Translations under genes and position numbers: made by a program
NCBI RefSeq assembly: GCF_039555335.1
Contig: NC_092635.1
Span: 50,426,052 to 50,490,051, forward strand
Direction of reading: 5' to 3'
Origin: Amphiura filiformis
Taxonomy: Eukaryota > Echinodermata > Ophiuroidea > Amphilepidida > Amphiuridae
DNA length: 64,000 bases
In this document: positions 12,601 through 22,872 of the stretch, piece by piece
How the letters are laid out: the number at the start of each line of letters is the position of its first letter
How positions within the stretch are numbered: the stretch's first letter is position 1
The notes under the pieces: generated by a model
Told to the model about the DNA's origin: nothing
The model's input: the letters and a program-made list of their open reading frames with translations, nothing else
Databases searched by the model: none

Positions 12601-15600
12601 TAGGCAGGGCTTTCATGCATAATCACCCAATCCTATTAGTATTACTGGTCTGATGTTATGATTGTGGGATGATTGATTTTATTTTTAGCCAGTTGGAACC
12701 CAACTTCTGTGTCTACGCTGTCTACGCAATAAAAAACTATTTCTCTGAAAGCAATTGTAGTTAAACTCTCTATTAAATATGGTACGGTACATTAAAGTGT
12801 ATCGCTCTACATGTATACTGACATGTTATCACTGGGACTGGGAGATGTGTTAAAAAAACAATTTGTAGTTAAACTCTCTCTATATATGATAATACATTAA
12901 TTATATCACTCAATGCTGACACATTAATTTATCATCCTGATACATGTATGTTGGTAATTGCTAATAACAGGGAACACACTGCTGTAATAACAACGTCAAC
13001 ATGCAAGAAATATTTCCCAAGGAAATGTTATCCTTAATGTCATCCGTAACAAATTCAGTTACAAGTATACATTGTAAGAGTGCAAAAGAAGAGCAGGATT
13101 ATGCATATAATCTTTAGAAGTTGTCATGCGCAGTGCACACATCACATTTACATGCGTGGGAATGCCCTAAAACACACACACAATTCCAAGAGCCATGGCA
13201 AAAATTATCGGGAACGACAAGAAGTGACAATATAAATATCATTTTGATATCAAATATTTAAGGAACAAAATTATCTAAAGGAATTATCTGTGCCAGCCAC
13301 ATTGACACTTCAGTGCCCTCAAGCAGTCCACATTGTCCTGGGTAGGGGGACTGTTGACTGGAGGGGCATAAGTTACATGACATGACTTTTCACCAAAACT
13401 AAAGTCCTTATTATACTTTGATCAGCTCGTAATCGGTGGGAATTGTTAGGCCTTTACCACTACGCCAAAAAGTAGACCCACAAAAAGAGTGATATAATTG
13501 GCCTATTATATGGCCTATTTTGTGAGTGTTAAATAATGTTGACAGAGTATCTAACTTTGAATTAATAATTTGTGATACTTTTGGCGGGATGTCACAAGAC
13601 AATCTTGAGATAAAATATGTTAATATTAATTTGCGCTGTTATAAGGCCCGCCGATTACGAGCTGATCAAACTATACCATACTTTGATCTAAAGATCCAAG
13701 GAAATCAACGAGGTGAAAAAGATAATAATTATAAAATCAACATACCTCTGCATTATAGTTGCCCCCTTGTTCCTGATAGTACTGCTGTTTATCCTCTCCA
13801 TTATAGTTGCCCCCTTGTTGCTGATAGTACTGCTGCTTATCCTGCCCGTCACCGTTTTCCTCTGCTTCACTTTCTGATGAATATTCTTCAATTTCCTCAT
13901 CCTTCGCATCATTATCATCAGCGCCATTGTTCTCTGCTTTGTATTCTTCATCCGATGGGTTTTTATTCTCATCATCGTCTCCTTGTTCCTGGTTTATACC
14001 TTCACCCTCTAATGTTTCCCTGTTGTCAGCTGTCTCTTCTGGTAATTCATCTTGTTGACCTGACTTTCCTTGCTGTGGATCAACTGCTCCTTGTGGATTG
14101 TATTGTCCTGACTGTGGATTCTGTTGTCCTTGTTGGGGATTGTATTGTTCTTGTGATTGTTGTTGCTGTGGATTGTATTGCCCTTGCTGAGGATTATATT
14201 GCCCGTCCTGTGGTTTGTATTGGCCTTGCTGAGGATTGAATTGCCCGTCCTGTGGTTTGTATTGGCCTTGCTGAGGATTGAATTGCCCGTCCTGTGGTTT
14301 GTATTGGCCTTGCTGAGGATTATATTGCCCGTCCTGTGGTTTGTATTGGCCTTGCTGAGGATTGAATTGCCCGTCCTGTGGTGTGTATTGGCCTTGCTGA
14401 GGATTGAATTGCCCGTCCTGTGGTGTGTATTGGCCTTGCTGAGGATTGTATTGCCCATCCTGTGGTTTGTATTGGCCTTGCTGAGGATTGTATTGCCCGT
14501 CCTGTGGTTTGTATTGGCCTTGCTGAGGATTGTATTGCCCGTCCTGTGGTTTGTATTGGCCTTGCTGAGGATTGTATTGCCCGTCCTGTGGTTTGTATTG
14601 GCCTTGCTGAGGATTGTATTGCCCGTCCTGTGGTGTGTATTGGCCTTGCTGAGGATTGTATTGCCCATCCTGTGGTTTGTATTGGCCTTGCTGAGGATTG
14701 AATTGCCCGTCCTGTGGTTTGAATTGGCCTTGCTGAGGATTGAATTGCCCGTCCTGTGGTTTGTATTGGCCTTGCTGAGGATTGTATTGCCTGTCCTGTG
14801 GATTGTATTGTTGTCCTGATAGTGGATTATTTTGTCCTTGCAGTGGATTATTTTGTCCTAGCAGTGGATTATTTTGTCCTTGCAGTGGATTATTTTGTCC
14901 TAGCAGTGGATTATTTTGTCCTTGCAGTGGATTATTTTGTCCTTGCAGTGGATTATTTTGTCCTAGCAGTGGATTATTTTGTCCTTGCAGTGGATTATTT
15001 TGTCCTCGTAGTGGATTATTTTGTCCTTGCAGTGGATTATTTTGTCCTTGCAGTGGATTATTTTGTCCTTGCAGTGGATTATTTTGTCCTTGCAGTGGAT
15101 TATTTTGTCCTAGCAGTGGATTATTTTGTCCTTGCAGTGGATTATTTTGTCCTAGCAGTGGATTATTTTGTCCTTGCAGTGGATTATTTTGTCCTCGTAG
15201 TGGATTATTTTGTCCTTGCAGTGGATTGTATTGTCCTGCTGTCAATGGATTATTTTGTGGGTCATCATTTAAATGTATATCTTGCTGTGGATCATTTGCT
15301 TTATATTCCTGATCTCCATCATTTTTAGGCTGGCCGAATTCATCTGTGTTCTTGTTTACATTCAGGTCTTGTGGTAATTCTTTAACTTCATCATTTCCTG
15401 TCTCTAGATTCTTTTCAATCCCTGGACTTCCATCATCTGCTGGGAGATTAACATCCGCTGGATTTGCATCTAACTTTTCTGCATTATTTTCTACATCTGC
15501 TGCATTTTTGTCCTCATCATTTGTGGGTAGTTTCCCTTCATCAACGCCAGTCTCTGCCTCGTTTTCAGTTTTTTCAACATCTTGGTCTGTTTTCTCCTCT

Positions 15601-18600
15601 ACCTCTTCCTCATTTCCTGTGTTTTTGTCTTGGTCTGTTTTCCCCTCTTCCCCTTCGTCATTTCCCGTATTTTCAGCATCTTGGTCCGTTTGTCCCTCAC
15701 TGTCACCAGTATCTGGAACAGTATCGTCTGTGTTAAATGGAAAAAAGAGAAACATTTGCCACTTTAGCCTATGTGAAAACTACAAGCAATTCATAACACA
15801 ATGGATTTGATTAGTAAAGAAGTGTTAATTTTGAGCTCAACAAAATATCACACAGCACTGACAGCAATGTCATAAGCAGAAATAAATTCAGAAAGAAAGC
15901 ATAAAAAACAAACCGTAGCCAAACCTACATGTAAGTCATGGTTGGGACTTGGGAGTGTAATCAGATTGAAGATAGAATTGGCATAATAGCATTGTCAACA
16001 ATTTCACTCGCTTCTCAATATCAGACCGTTTGACTTTCATAATTCCTGAAAGTCATTAAAAACATCTTGAGTTAATGTGTGTGAGCTTGGGGGTTGGACG
16101 GTACCACTTTGGGGACAAAGCTGCACTTTAACATGTTCCATCATGTAGTTTGTAGGTACGTAGTTGACATCATGGGCTACACATGCCTGATAGCACTTGA
16201 ACCGGAGTAGCTTTTGGCGGGGAAGGTCATCAAACTTTACAAAGGGTAAAATTTCAAAGTTGCTCAAATTGTGTTAAGGGGGTACTACACCCCTTGATAA
16301 ATTTGTGACTATTTTTGCATTTTTCTCAGAAACTATTAAAACACTGGTAACAAAAGTTATGTATATTATAGGGGCAAGGAATCCAGTTACCACACTGAAA
16401 TGTCAGTGGCTCAAGACAAGTAGTTCTTGATTTATTGATCAAATATTGGTTTTCCCTCATTTTTGACTGTAACTCCACAATTGTTGTCTGTGCTGAAATA
16501 AAATTTTCAATGCAGTAGTTGTAGTCCTTGCCCCTATAATATACATACCTTACTTGTCACCAATTCGCTATAATTTTTGAGAAAAATGCAAAAATAGGCA
16601 CAAAATTGGCCAGGGGTGTAGTACCACCTTAAAAACCATTCCAATGTATTCCTCTAGTCACAAGGATTCAGATGCTAATCCACTGGCGTATTGCCTGCAG
16701 TCTGAGTGAGCAATTTCTCGCATTAAGGGGGTACTACACCCCTGGCCAATTTTGTCCCTATTTTTGTATTTTTCTCAAAAATTATAGCGCATTGGTGACA
16801 AGTAAGATATGCATATTATAGGGGCAAGGACTACAACTACTGCACTGAAAATTCAGCAACTCAAGGCAAGTAGTTATTGATTTATTGATCAAATACTGGT
16901 TTTCCCTCATTTTGACTGTAACTCCACAACTGTTGTCTGTGCCGAAATAAAATTTCCAGTGCAGTAGCTGTAGTCCTTGCCCCTATAATATACATATCTT
17001 ACTTGTCACCAATGACTTATAATTTTTGAGAAAAATGCAAAAATAGACACAAAATTAGGCAGGGGTGTAGTACCCCCTTAAGCAATCTGGTATTAACAAG
17101 TTTGCAATGTAATTGGTCACACGTCCCGCTGCTGTAAGAATTTTCATTAACCTTTTCAGTAAATCCCATAAGCCTTTGCGAGTACACCTGGCTGAGATGA
17201 CGTCATTTGACGTCATGCCGATCTACGTCGATGCGCACATCGTTTATTGAACATCGTTACTGCGTAATTGTAAGTCGGTGTGACATCAAATACTTAAATG
17301 ACAACATCTCAGGTGTACCGGTACTCGCAAAGGCTTAAATGGGATTTACCGAAAAGGTCAAATGACTGGTTGACCTGGAAGTTGTCGCAAAATGGGAGTG
17401 GTTTAGGTCAATACATTGTAACTTGTTTACTGATTGGTCCATTTAACTTGCTAAAATATTCATTTATGCACGATGGAGGTTTAGAAAATAATAAAAATAT
17501 TTATTTTATTTCATGGGGAAGTAGATTGAGTAAGCTTAGACTTGATTTTGATTTGAAATTCATGTATGTCCACTTGGACGCAAGGCTTGAAAGTTGTGTC
17601 CTGGAGTGACGCACGCACGCGCCTTAGCGGGAGCCTTGCTCTTGATGAAATAATTAAAAAAGTTTGATTTCTTATCAGGGAAATCAGCTGTAAATAATTA
17701 TCAAAGACAAGACATATAGGTATTTTCTGTTTTTGAGAAAATTGACTTGAAACGAAAGTCCCTTTACAAGGATTTCACAAGGTCCCCTATGACAGAAGTG
17801 AGAAGTGGGTTTTACAAGTGTAATAGATGGAACAACCCTGACCGAGAGAATGGACATCTCAATCAATTTCGCATGTCATGTAATTTTATTCAATCAATCT
17901 TTCTTTAAAAAAATATATAATAAAGAAGGGACATAAAAATCCAGGACACAAGCTGGAAAACCCAACTCAGGGAGTCAGGGAGGGTTAGACAAAACAACAA
18001 AAAAAAACAAAAATACAATACATTATACAATATAAAACAAGGCAATAAATAAAAATGCAGTGGATGCAATTGCATGCAATGTGGACCCCTAGTTGGAGGA
18101 ACCTAAATTTTGATGTCCAGGGGCTGCAGGGGCATTGCACAGCCACTGGGTTTCATGTTTGGAGTTACTCAAGAACTCTAGCTTTGAATTTGCACATGAT
18201 ATACGCATTGGATGCTAGAGTACTTTGCTATCGATTTTCAGTCGGACAACGGTGCAATTTTGTTCTGTTACTTAATGTTGAAATTTGGATGAAAGTTATT
18301 TCGAAGTCAACTGTATAATCTTTTGAGCAAGATTTGCCTATTATGGACAGTCTAAAATTTTGCTGAAGTGTAATTTTAGCAACATTTTTGATGCAATCGT
18401 CTGTCATGATCGGTTACTTCTGAACTTCCATTGCTTAATAGCCTTTACACGGTGTCATGCTTCAGCGAATCAGACTAGATTGTGAATGCAATGGTCTCTA
18501 GCCTAGAATGTGAATCTATCGGTGAGCAAATTCTTGGCCAGACTTTATGCCTGGTCGAGCACCCTCAGACCCGAACGTAGTGAGGGTGCTTGGTATATCC

Positions 18601-20220
18601 GCCATGTTTCAAATACATGGATGGCCAGCATAATGTCCCGCAAATTTAAGCTTTATGAGAAGCCTATTTTGGTTGCAAAATGAGAACACAGAGTGGCTTA
18701 TCTTTAACCCACATCCTCAATCTCTCATGCCAGAGGTTAAAATAAAGCGATCCATAACTAATTATCAAAAGATCGTAGAATTTAATTTCTTGAAAGCGTG
18801 CGGCTAAAGCGATTTGTTTACAAGTAACAATCCTTGTTCCGACACCGATACCATTCATTCGGCTTCATTCGGTTTCATTCGGCAAACCACGTGATCACTC
18901 AGGTGAACTAGGATTGGACGATGATCGATTGCGTTAAATTTTATCCAGGTTACCGGGCCATGCTTAATGGCGATACTCGCGTCTTGGAAATATTTTTCAA
19001 CCACGTTGCAAAATGATCGGAAATACACCATCAAGGCGAATCGATCGGTAAGCATCATTGAAACTAAGCAATATTTAGTATTTCTTCTTTTGATTTTTTC
19101 GATAAAATTGTAGTTTACAGTTTTGATTTATAGTTTGATGAGAGTGGATTTCAAAACCAGTCCACTAGTAGACGTTGTAATTGACAGTTTGACATTTCCG
19201 CCGGAGGATAATGTGAATCCATAAGATGTGGCGATCAATTTCACGATTAAAATCTTTCCTTTGGGGCGATTTCCATTTCTTGCTATCATTTAAAGCCTGA
19301 AAGCATCAATACTAAAAAGATAGGCTATCAGTCGCTTGTGCAGATATATGTTAACATTGGATTCCATTTCTTGTTATTGTTCACTGTATGGAAAAGCCTG
19401 TTCTGTTGTATCTTGTATTGGTTGTATTTCCGACGCATAGCTAGACTTCTCGAGCAAGTCTGGAGTTCCACAATACATAGCTACATAACAGTACACTTTT
19501 TGAGATACCTTTAAGCATAAATTTTGTACATTTAGCACCTGCAAATTTGAATATGATTATGGAACATAACTTGAAAAATCGTAAGTAGACCCGATTCATG
19601 AAAGACTGGGTGTTCTTACCTTCTTTTGCAGTCTCAGGAGACTCTGACCACGATAACCGCAGTTCAGGTAATTTCTGTTGTATAAATGCATTTGCTTCGC
19701 AGATACTACTGAACCCTGATTGCCGATCGCCACACACACCATCACAATGTTCTTGCGATACCTCTAGTTGCAGCAGTGCACTCAATGCAGAGCATGTGTC
19801 ATGCTTTGAAACTCCATGCCAAAAGTTAGAGTAATTTTGTTCAAGTTCTTTCCTCCGTTCGGAACTGACACAATTGCTTAAAGCAAGTTGAACAAATTTG
19901 CGACAGACCATATGCTTCAAATTTTCATTAGGATGGTCATGTTCCGGTGCTTCATTTTGTAACCTCATACGACATGCAGTACCGAACTGCGCATCACCTC
20001 GAGCAACAGGGAACACGTAGAAGGTTGTGGCAGGTGGCCCACATTCTGTTAATTGTTCTACCAAAGAATGGTAAGAGTCTACATTTAATTCTGCTAGAGG
20101 AACAGGAACTGCAAGAAAGCACTGAAAACACGTACTCAAAATGAAAAGCACAACAACAGATCTAGATCGAAAATCATTTACATTTTCGACACGTCTCATT
20201 TTTGCGTTGTAGATCGCCAT
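4988..20220 (-). CDS. Secreted cysteine-domain / Gln-rich repeat / acidic protein (novel gene model, at least 5 exons)
   Basis: Exons assembled on the minus strand in transcription order: 20220-19620, 15727-13746, 11034-10945, 8033-7941 and 5095-4988. Phases agree: exon 1 ends at phase 1, exon 2 starts with the two bases completing an Asp codon, and the later junctions are phase 0. The product so far has about 958 residues: a signal peptide, an eight-Cys domain, an Asp/Glu-rich linker with TDQD repeats, a block of about twenty NNPLQGQ heptads, a block of about fifteen QYKPQDGQYNPQQG 14-mers, then short acidic exons. I do not recognise the family. The layout fits a secreted matrix, adhesive or biomineral-type protein; a TGN38-like trans-Golgi protein with repeats is an alternative, but no membrane segment was found. 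The C-terminus is uncertain. Confidence 0.6.
5096..5979. other. Probable intron of the repeat-protein gene; no exon supported
   Basis: AT-rich. A plus-strand stretch at 5400-5495 follows a polypyrimidine tract ending GTGCAG and is open to a TAA, but it has no partner exon. Confidence 0.35.
5980..6150. repeat. Dispersed repeat, copy 1
   Basis: It shares TGCTCTCCTTAAATCTGATA, TTTTTAGCTCTCCTTAGTGA and ATTTCAAATGGCAGTCCCTG with 11810-12010, in the same orientation. Confidence 0.7.
6573..6616 (+). repeat. Poly(G) run of 44 bases
   Basis: An uninterrupted G homopolymer. Its length may be inexact, because such runs are hard to sequence. It could form G-quadruplexes. Confidence 0.9.
7040..7320. repeat. 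Minisatellite of CAACATCCGGGTAAGTG-type units
   Basis: About 55-60 bp composite units alternate CC(T)GTCCAATTCAACATCC and GG(A/C)(C/T)CAAGTCC-type segments. Single remnants recur near 8900 and 9890. Confidence 0.7.
7941..8033 (-). CDS. Repeat-protein gene, small acidic exon (copy A)
   Basis: This is a 31-codon exon on the minus strand, beginning LGNDNEESEGSDYEK and ending ESSFVFENE, with acceptor ACATCAAG and donor GTATGA. It is phase 0 at both ends. It differs from copy B mainly in the last third. Preservation of the open frame and both splice sites in both copies suggests both are used. Confidence 0.52.
8975..9870. mobile_element. hAT-like non-autonomous element in duplication unit B
   Basis: The terminal inverted repeats are CAGGCATTGAG and CTCAATGCCTG. 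GATCCAC is duplicated on both sides (8968-8974 and 9871-9877), possibly 8 bp if one base is shared. The interior is foldback and AT-rich, with no transposase frame. Confidence 0.72.
10514..10833. repeat. Direct duplication of ~160 bp
   Basis: TTTTTACTC(A/G)TAAC, GGCATCAGTCAAAGCAGAAA and TTCACGTCTAGGGTGG(T/A)CC occur twice in tandem. It is intronic in the repeat-protein gene model. Confidence 0.75.
10945..11034 (-). CDS. Repeat-protein gene, small acidic exon (copy B)
   Basis: On the minus strand the acceptor GCATCAAG is followed by 30 codons, beginning LGNDNEESEGSDYEK and ending SSDYENE, then the donor GTATGA. Phase is 0 at both ends. The exon is nearly the same as the one at 8033-7941, and the intron flanks are also similar. 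Assignment to the repeat-protein gene rests on phase, strand and acidic composition. Confidence 0.55.
11101..11735. mobile_element. Foldback (MITE-like) element
   Basis: The left arm, with AACACATCAAAAGAAATAAG and AAAACTGCCCTTTCCAAAAG, is inverted in the right arm as AAAAGGGCAGTTTTTGCCTTC and TTATTTCTTTTGATGTGTTT. The arms are about 215 bp each. Confidence 0.72.
11810..12010. repeat. Dispersed repeat, copy 2
   Basis: Second copy of the element at 5980-6150, with matching blocks in the same order. It is non-coding. Confidence 0.7.
12075..12255. mobile_element. Decayed copy of the GGGCTATTCCAGTTG MITE family
   Basis: It carries AGTTGGAATCCATAC, GATGGATGATATGATGATGA and ACAGGGAGTGTGAATTTGAA, matching the order in the better-preserved copy at 54664-54850. 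Confidence 0.5.
12361..12590. mobile_element. TTAA-ended MITE
   Basis: The ends are TTAAAGAGGAAGTCCCACCA and TGGTGGGGCTTCCTCTTTAA. The arms stay complementary for about 65 bp, through GGGGTGAACCAAATCTGCCT. The TTAA ends suggest a piggyBac- or Kolobok-type target duplication. Confidence 0.8.
12600..13416. other. No recognisable gene
   Basis: AT-rich DNA that is intronic in the repeat-protein model. No exon with splice sites was supported. Confidence 0.4.
13417..13670. mobile_element. MITE next to exon 2 of the repeat-protein gene
   Basis: The ends are TTTGATCAGCTCGTAATCGG and CCGATTACGAGCTGATCAAA. TATAC lies close to both ends. It sits 76 bp downstream of the exon 2 donor on the minus strand. 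Confidence 0.72.
13746..15727 (-). CDS. Repeat-protein gene exon 2: acidic linker plus Gln/Asn/Pro tandem repeats
   Basis: The acceptor on the minus strand is a textbook tract, TCTTTTTTCCATTTAACACAG, and the donor is GTATGT after an Asp/Glu-rich end. The 1982 nt exon is fully open for 660 codons. It begins DTVPDTGDSEG and has imperfect repeats around TDQD. Then come NNPLxGQ heptads, where x is Q, L or R, and 14-residue units pairing (K/T)PQDGQ with NPQQGQ. It closes with GQDKQQYYQQQGGNYN, repeated once. The composition predicts a disordered, hydrophilic protein. The repeats keep frame because their units are 21 and 42 bp. Confidence 0.75.
14165..14811 (-). repeat. 42-bp coding minisatellite (14-residue Gln-rich units)
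   Basis: About fifteen direct copies of a 42 bp unit encode alternating (K/T)PQDGQ and (Y/F)NPQQGQ. Each 42 bp unit looks like a pair of diverged 21 bp units, so it probably grew from the same ancestor as the adjacent 21 bp array. Confidence 0.9.
14816..15236 (-). repeat. 21-bp coding minisatellite (NNPLxGQ heptads)
   Basis: About twenty direct copies of a 21 bp unit lie inside exon 2 of the repeat-protein gene. Variation is concentrated at one codon (Gln, Leu or Arg) per unit. Because the unit is a multiple of three, several other frames on both strands are also open here; those are by-products. Confidence 0.9.
15728..16273. other. Start of intron region; no gene supported
   Basis: A 76-codon open frame on the minus strand (16267-16037) has no domain or splice signals that fit the neighbouring exons. 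Confidence 0.4.
16274..16632. mobile_element. TTAAGG(G/T)GGTACTACACC MITE, copy 1
   Basis: TTAA-bounded palindrome with ends GGGGGTACTACACCCC and GGGGTGTAGTACCACC. The interior contains AGGGGCAAGGA and its inverse TCCTTGCCCCTATAATATAC. Confidence 0.85.
16723..17081. mobile_element. TTAAGGGGGTACTACACC MITE, copy 2
   Basis: Same family, orientation and length as 16274-16632, only 90 bp away. The ends are TTAAGGGGGTACTACACCCC and GGGGTGTAGTACCCCCTTAA. Confidence 0.85.
17150..17359. mobile_element. Foldback element (MITE-like)
   Basis: ACCTTTTCAGTAAATCCCAT and AAGCCTTTGCGAGTAC are inverted at the right end as GTACTCGCAAAGGCTTAAAT and GGGATTTACCGAAAAGGT. Confidence 0.7.
17360..18059. other. No recognisable gene
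   Basis: A 103-codon plus-strand frame starts inside the preceding foldback element and has no domain. Confidence 0.4.
18180..18545 (+). repeat. Dispersed repeat, copy 1
   Basis: It shares GACAGTCTAAAATTTTGCTG, AACATTTTTGATGCAATCGT and GGTGAGCAAATTCTTGGC with 24043-24310, in the same order. The second copy is split from its 5' part by a MITE at 23810. Confidence 0.7.
18546..19619. other. No further exon recognised
   Basis: Intron 1 of the repeat-protein gene. CTAGACTTCTCGAGCAAG at 19441 is a fragment of the dispersed repeat also ending near 24303. Confidence 0.4.
19620..20220 (-). CDS. Repeat-protein gene exon 1: signal peptide and eight-cysteine domain
   Basis: The chosen ATG (20220) has a good context, AAAAATGGC, in preference to an in-frame ATG 9 codons upstream; a further ATG 7 codons in is also possible. 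A basic stretch precedes the hydrophobic core SVVVLFILSTCFQCFLAV, with likely cleavage before VPVPLAE. The mature part carries eight cysteines (ECG, TACR, VCRK, NCVS, DTCS, EHCD, GVCG, SICE), which suggests four disulphides. The exon ends after TAKE plus one base at the strong donor GTAAGA. It is 601 nt. No known domain is recognised. Confidence 0.72.
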
Positions 20221-20308
20221 TTTTATTTTGATTTGTTGTGACCTCAAATGACCTTTTTAAGGTTATCACCTGGGTTGCCAGGTGATTTATTTATATAGCC
20301 CAGATAGC

Positions 20309-20482
<174 letters not shown>

Positions 20483-21040
20483 CATTCATTCATTCATTCA
20501 TTCATTCATTTATGTTATTTTATTTGTTAATTAATTAATCTATTTTTATCTTATTGTCTTTGTTATTTTTTTTTATTTGTTCATTCATTTATTCATTTAT
20601 TTATTTATTTACTTATTTATTTAATAATAATATATTTTTAATAATAATATATTTCGCTCCTATATTTTATAGTTGAGCACTGTATCTAGTGATGGTTTCA
20701 CTATAATTTCTTACTATACTTATTTATTTACTTATTTATTTATTTATTCATTTATTTATTATTTATCATTCATTCATTCATTTATTTATTTATTTGTTAT
20801 TTTATTTGTTAATTAATAAATCTATTTTTATCTGATTGTATTTGTTATTTTTTTATTTATTCATTCATTTATTCATTTATTTATTTATTTACTTATTTAC
20901 TTATTCATTTATTTATTTATTATTTATCATTCATTCATTTATTTATTTGTTATTTTATTTATTATTTTATTTGTTAATTAATTTGTTATTTTATTTGTTA
21001 TTTATTTGTTTATTTATTTGTTTATTTACTTTTATATGAA
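20483..21040 (+). repeat. Degenerate ATTT/CATT-rich tract
   Basis: Imperfect continuation of the microsatellite, with two partly similar halves each holding TTATTTGTTAATTAAT and ATTTTTATCT(T/G)ATTG. Confidence 0.8.
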
Positions 21041-21707
21041 TTATGAATTTTACCCTAAAATCCGGAATTTTATACCTTAAAAAAGGAAATTGAAAGCAAC
21101 ATCTGGGCGCATAACACAGGCGCATAATCACTATTTGTAATGCTTAAGACTTGTTTAACAGGGGAGTAGCCAGCTTTCTTTGTCACGGGGTCAAAATATT
21201 AATTTCAGGGCAAAGACAAAAAAAAATGACTGTTGCATCATTTTGACCCGGTATTTGGTTGGATACATGCACATACCCTTTTCTTATAGGCTACATGTAA
21301 AGTCTTCGAGTTTCCAAAAAGGATTTAAGTGTGATAATGAGCATGTGTTGCACGCAAAAAAATTATATTTTACACTATTTTTGCCCATGATCGGTGTAAA
21401 AAGGGCTTTATTGGTACAATGTGCGCAAGCGCACAAACATTTTGTATGATCTAGTTTTGTTATTTTCTTGTTAAAAACTTTTTTGACCCCTTCCAATGAT
21501 AAGGAGCAAAAACTTTTTCCCCCCTCCATTTTGCTCCAGCCCCCTCCCCGGGAGCCCCCTACCAAAGTATTTATGAACACTCCCTTAGTAGGGGGTCTAT
21601 ATCCTTTTTTCAGGTAGGCTACCTGGTTTTTTTTACCAGCCATCAAGAGCAAGAATTGTGGTCCAAAAATAAAAAAACATCAAATCCCAAAGGAAAATCG
21701 AATTCTT

Positions 21708-22089
21708 TAGGGGCTGTGCAATAAATTATGAGCCCCGGGGGTAAAATTTCAAATGGCTCGCCAAAATTCTTTGCCCCCCCCCTTGCACATGCCAAATTTT
21801 TGGGATCTCAATTTCCAAATCTTAAATGGTCTATTAACATGTTGCAAGTGCAGCGTGCAGAAAAATTTGCATATTTAAGCGTTTCTGTAGCAATTTCCTA
21901 AGCCTTTTTAGCGTGTTTTATTTAAAAGGCACCCGATGAATGTGTGCCAAAAATCGTTTTCCCCTGCAGCCTCTCGGCTTGCCAAAAATTGCTTGCCCCC
22001 CCCCCCTTTCCGTGCTGCTCGCCAAAAATTTCTTGCCCGGCCCAATTTTACCCTCCCCCAAGGGCTCATAATTATTTGCAGGCCCCTTA
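21708..22089. mobile_element. hAT-like MITE
   Basis: The ends are TAGGGGCTGTGCAATAAATT and its inverse AATTATTTGCAGGCCCCTTA. The interior is inverted around CCCCGGGGGTAAAATT and AATTTTACCCTCCCCCA. A clear target duplication was not found. A related fragment occurs at the right window edge (about 63890-64000). Confidence 0.65.
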
Positions 22090-22382
22090 AAACTCACCTA
22101 TAACATAACTGTCATCCCTGTCACACATTCATGCAAAAGAACATGTAAATATTTCTTGTAAATGTGACTAATTCCTTATGGAATTACTGAAATTTTATGA
22201 TTTTGGTAGTCTACAGTGTTTTTATTAATAATAATCATCATGATCATTTTTCATTAACATCATATTGAAATTAGGAGTTCCAAATCGGTGTATTTCCGAA
22301 GGTATGATCAAAAAAATTAGGCTCAAACGTGGTATACCACACAGTTGAGACTAATTTGACAGTTATTTGATGCATGATTATG

Positions 22383-22592
22383 TGTATTACAAAATTACAC
22401 ATGCCACTTGTTGTAATTTCGTTCTGGTATATACCAGAACGAAATTCAAATTTGGCGATAGTTTTGCTAAACGAATTACTGCAAGAAATTTTTGGTAAAT
22501 GAACATTATGTAGCCAGACGTATCCAGTGGTATCAAAGACTCAACTTTTTTTGAGAAAAGTGGGGGGAAGAGGCTGTGGATCACGAAATGCC
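22383..22592 (-). mobile_element. Fragment of the TTAA element family found at 59630
   Basis: GGATCACGAAATGCCC, TTTTTTTGAGAAAAGTGGGG and ATAATG/CATTATGTAGCCAGA match 59636-59815 in inverse orientation. It ends 280 bp upstream of the FATP gene 1 start codon. Confidence 0.7.
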
Positions 22593-22872
22593 CTCAATCT
22601 ACATTTTGATGGTACATGTAGGCATAGGTTGTCAATCTCAAAATCCACTTTTCCTAAATTTAGTATTTTTTGTCAATTTGATCGGCTGCAGCCCTGTACC
22701 GTCTGCGCCTCTGTGGGTCAAAATCAAGGTCAGAGTTCACTCAGGGTCACTCATGCTCCAGATTTGTCTACTGCTGCTGCACATTACAAGTGGTGTATGT
22801 GTTGTTTCTGTCAGGAATTTGACAGGAGATTTGCTTCAAATTACGTAACGTATCCTAGAAATTATCAGAATA

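Noticed and set aside
14816..15236. CRISPR-like array
   Set aside because: The 21 bp units are contiguous with no unique spacers and are in-frame coding repeats in animal DNA. The 2030-3240 array likewise has no spacers.
14157..15328. Long plus-strand open frames of hydrophobic repeats (VDYFVLA and LPVLWFVLALLRI types)
   Set aside because: They are antisense to the 21 and 42 bp coding repeats. Units divisible by three leave many frames open. They have no splice signals or signal peptide, while the minus strand has both.
16037..16267. A 76-codon minus-strand frame with cysteines
   Set aside because: No splice sites in phase with the neighbouring exons, no recognised domain, and the exon 1 to exon 2 phase fits without it.
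19441..19619. Continuation of the exon 1 frame beyond the donor
   Set aside because: The extra residues come from intron sequence that includes a dispersed-repeat fragment. A consensus donor and a phase match to exon 2 favour splicing.
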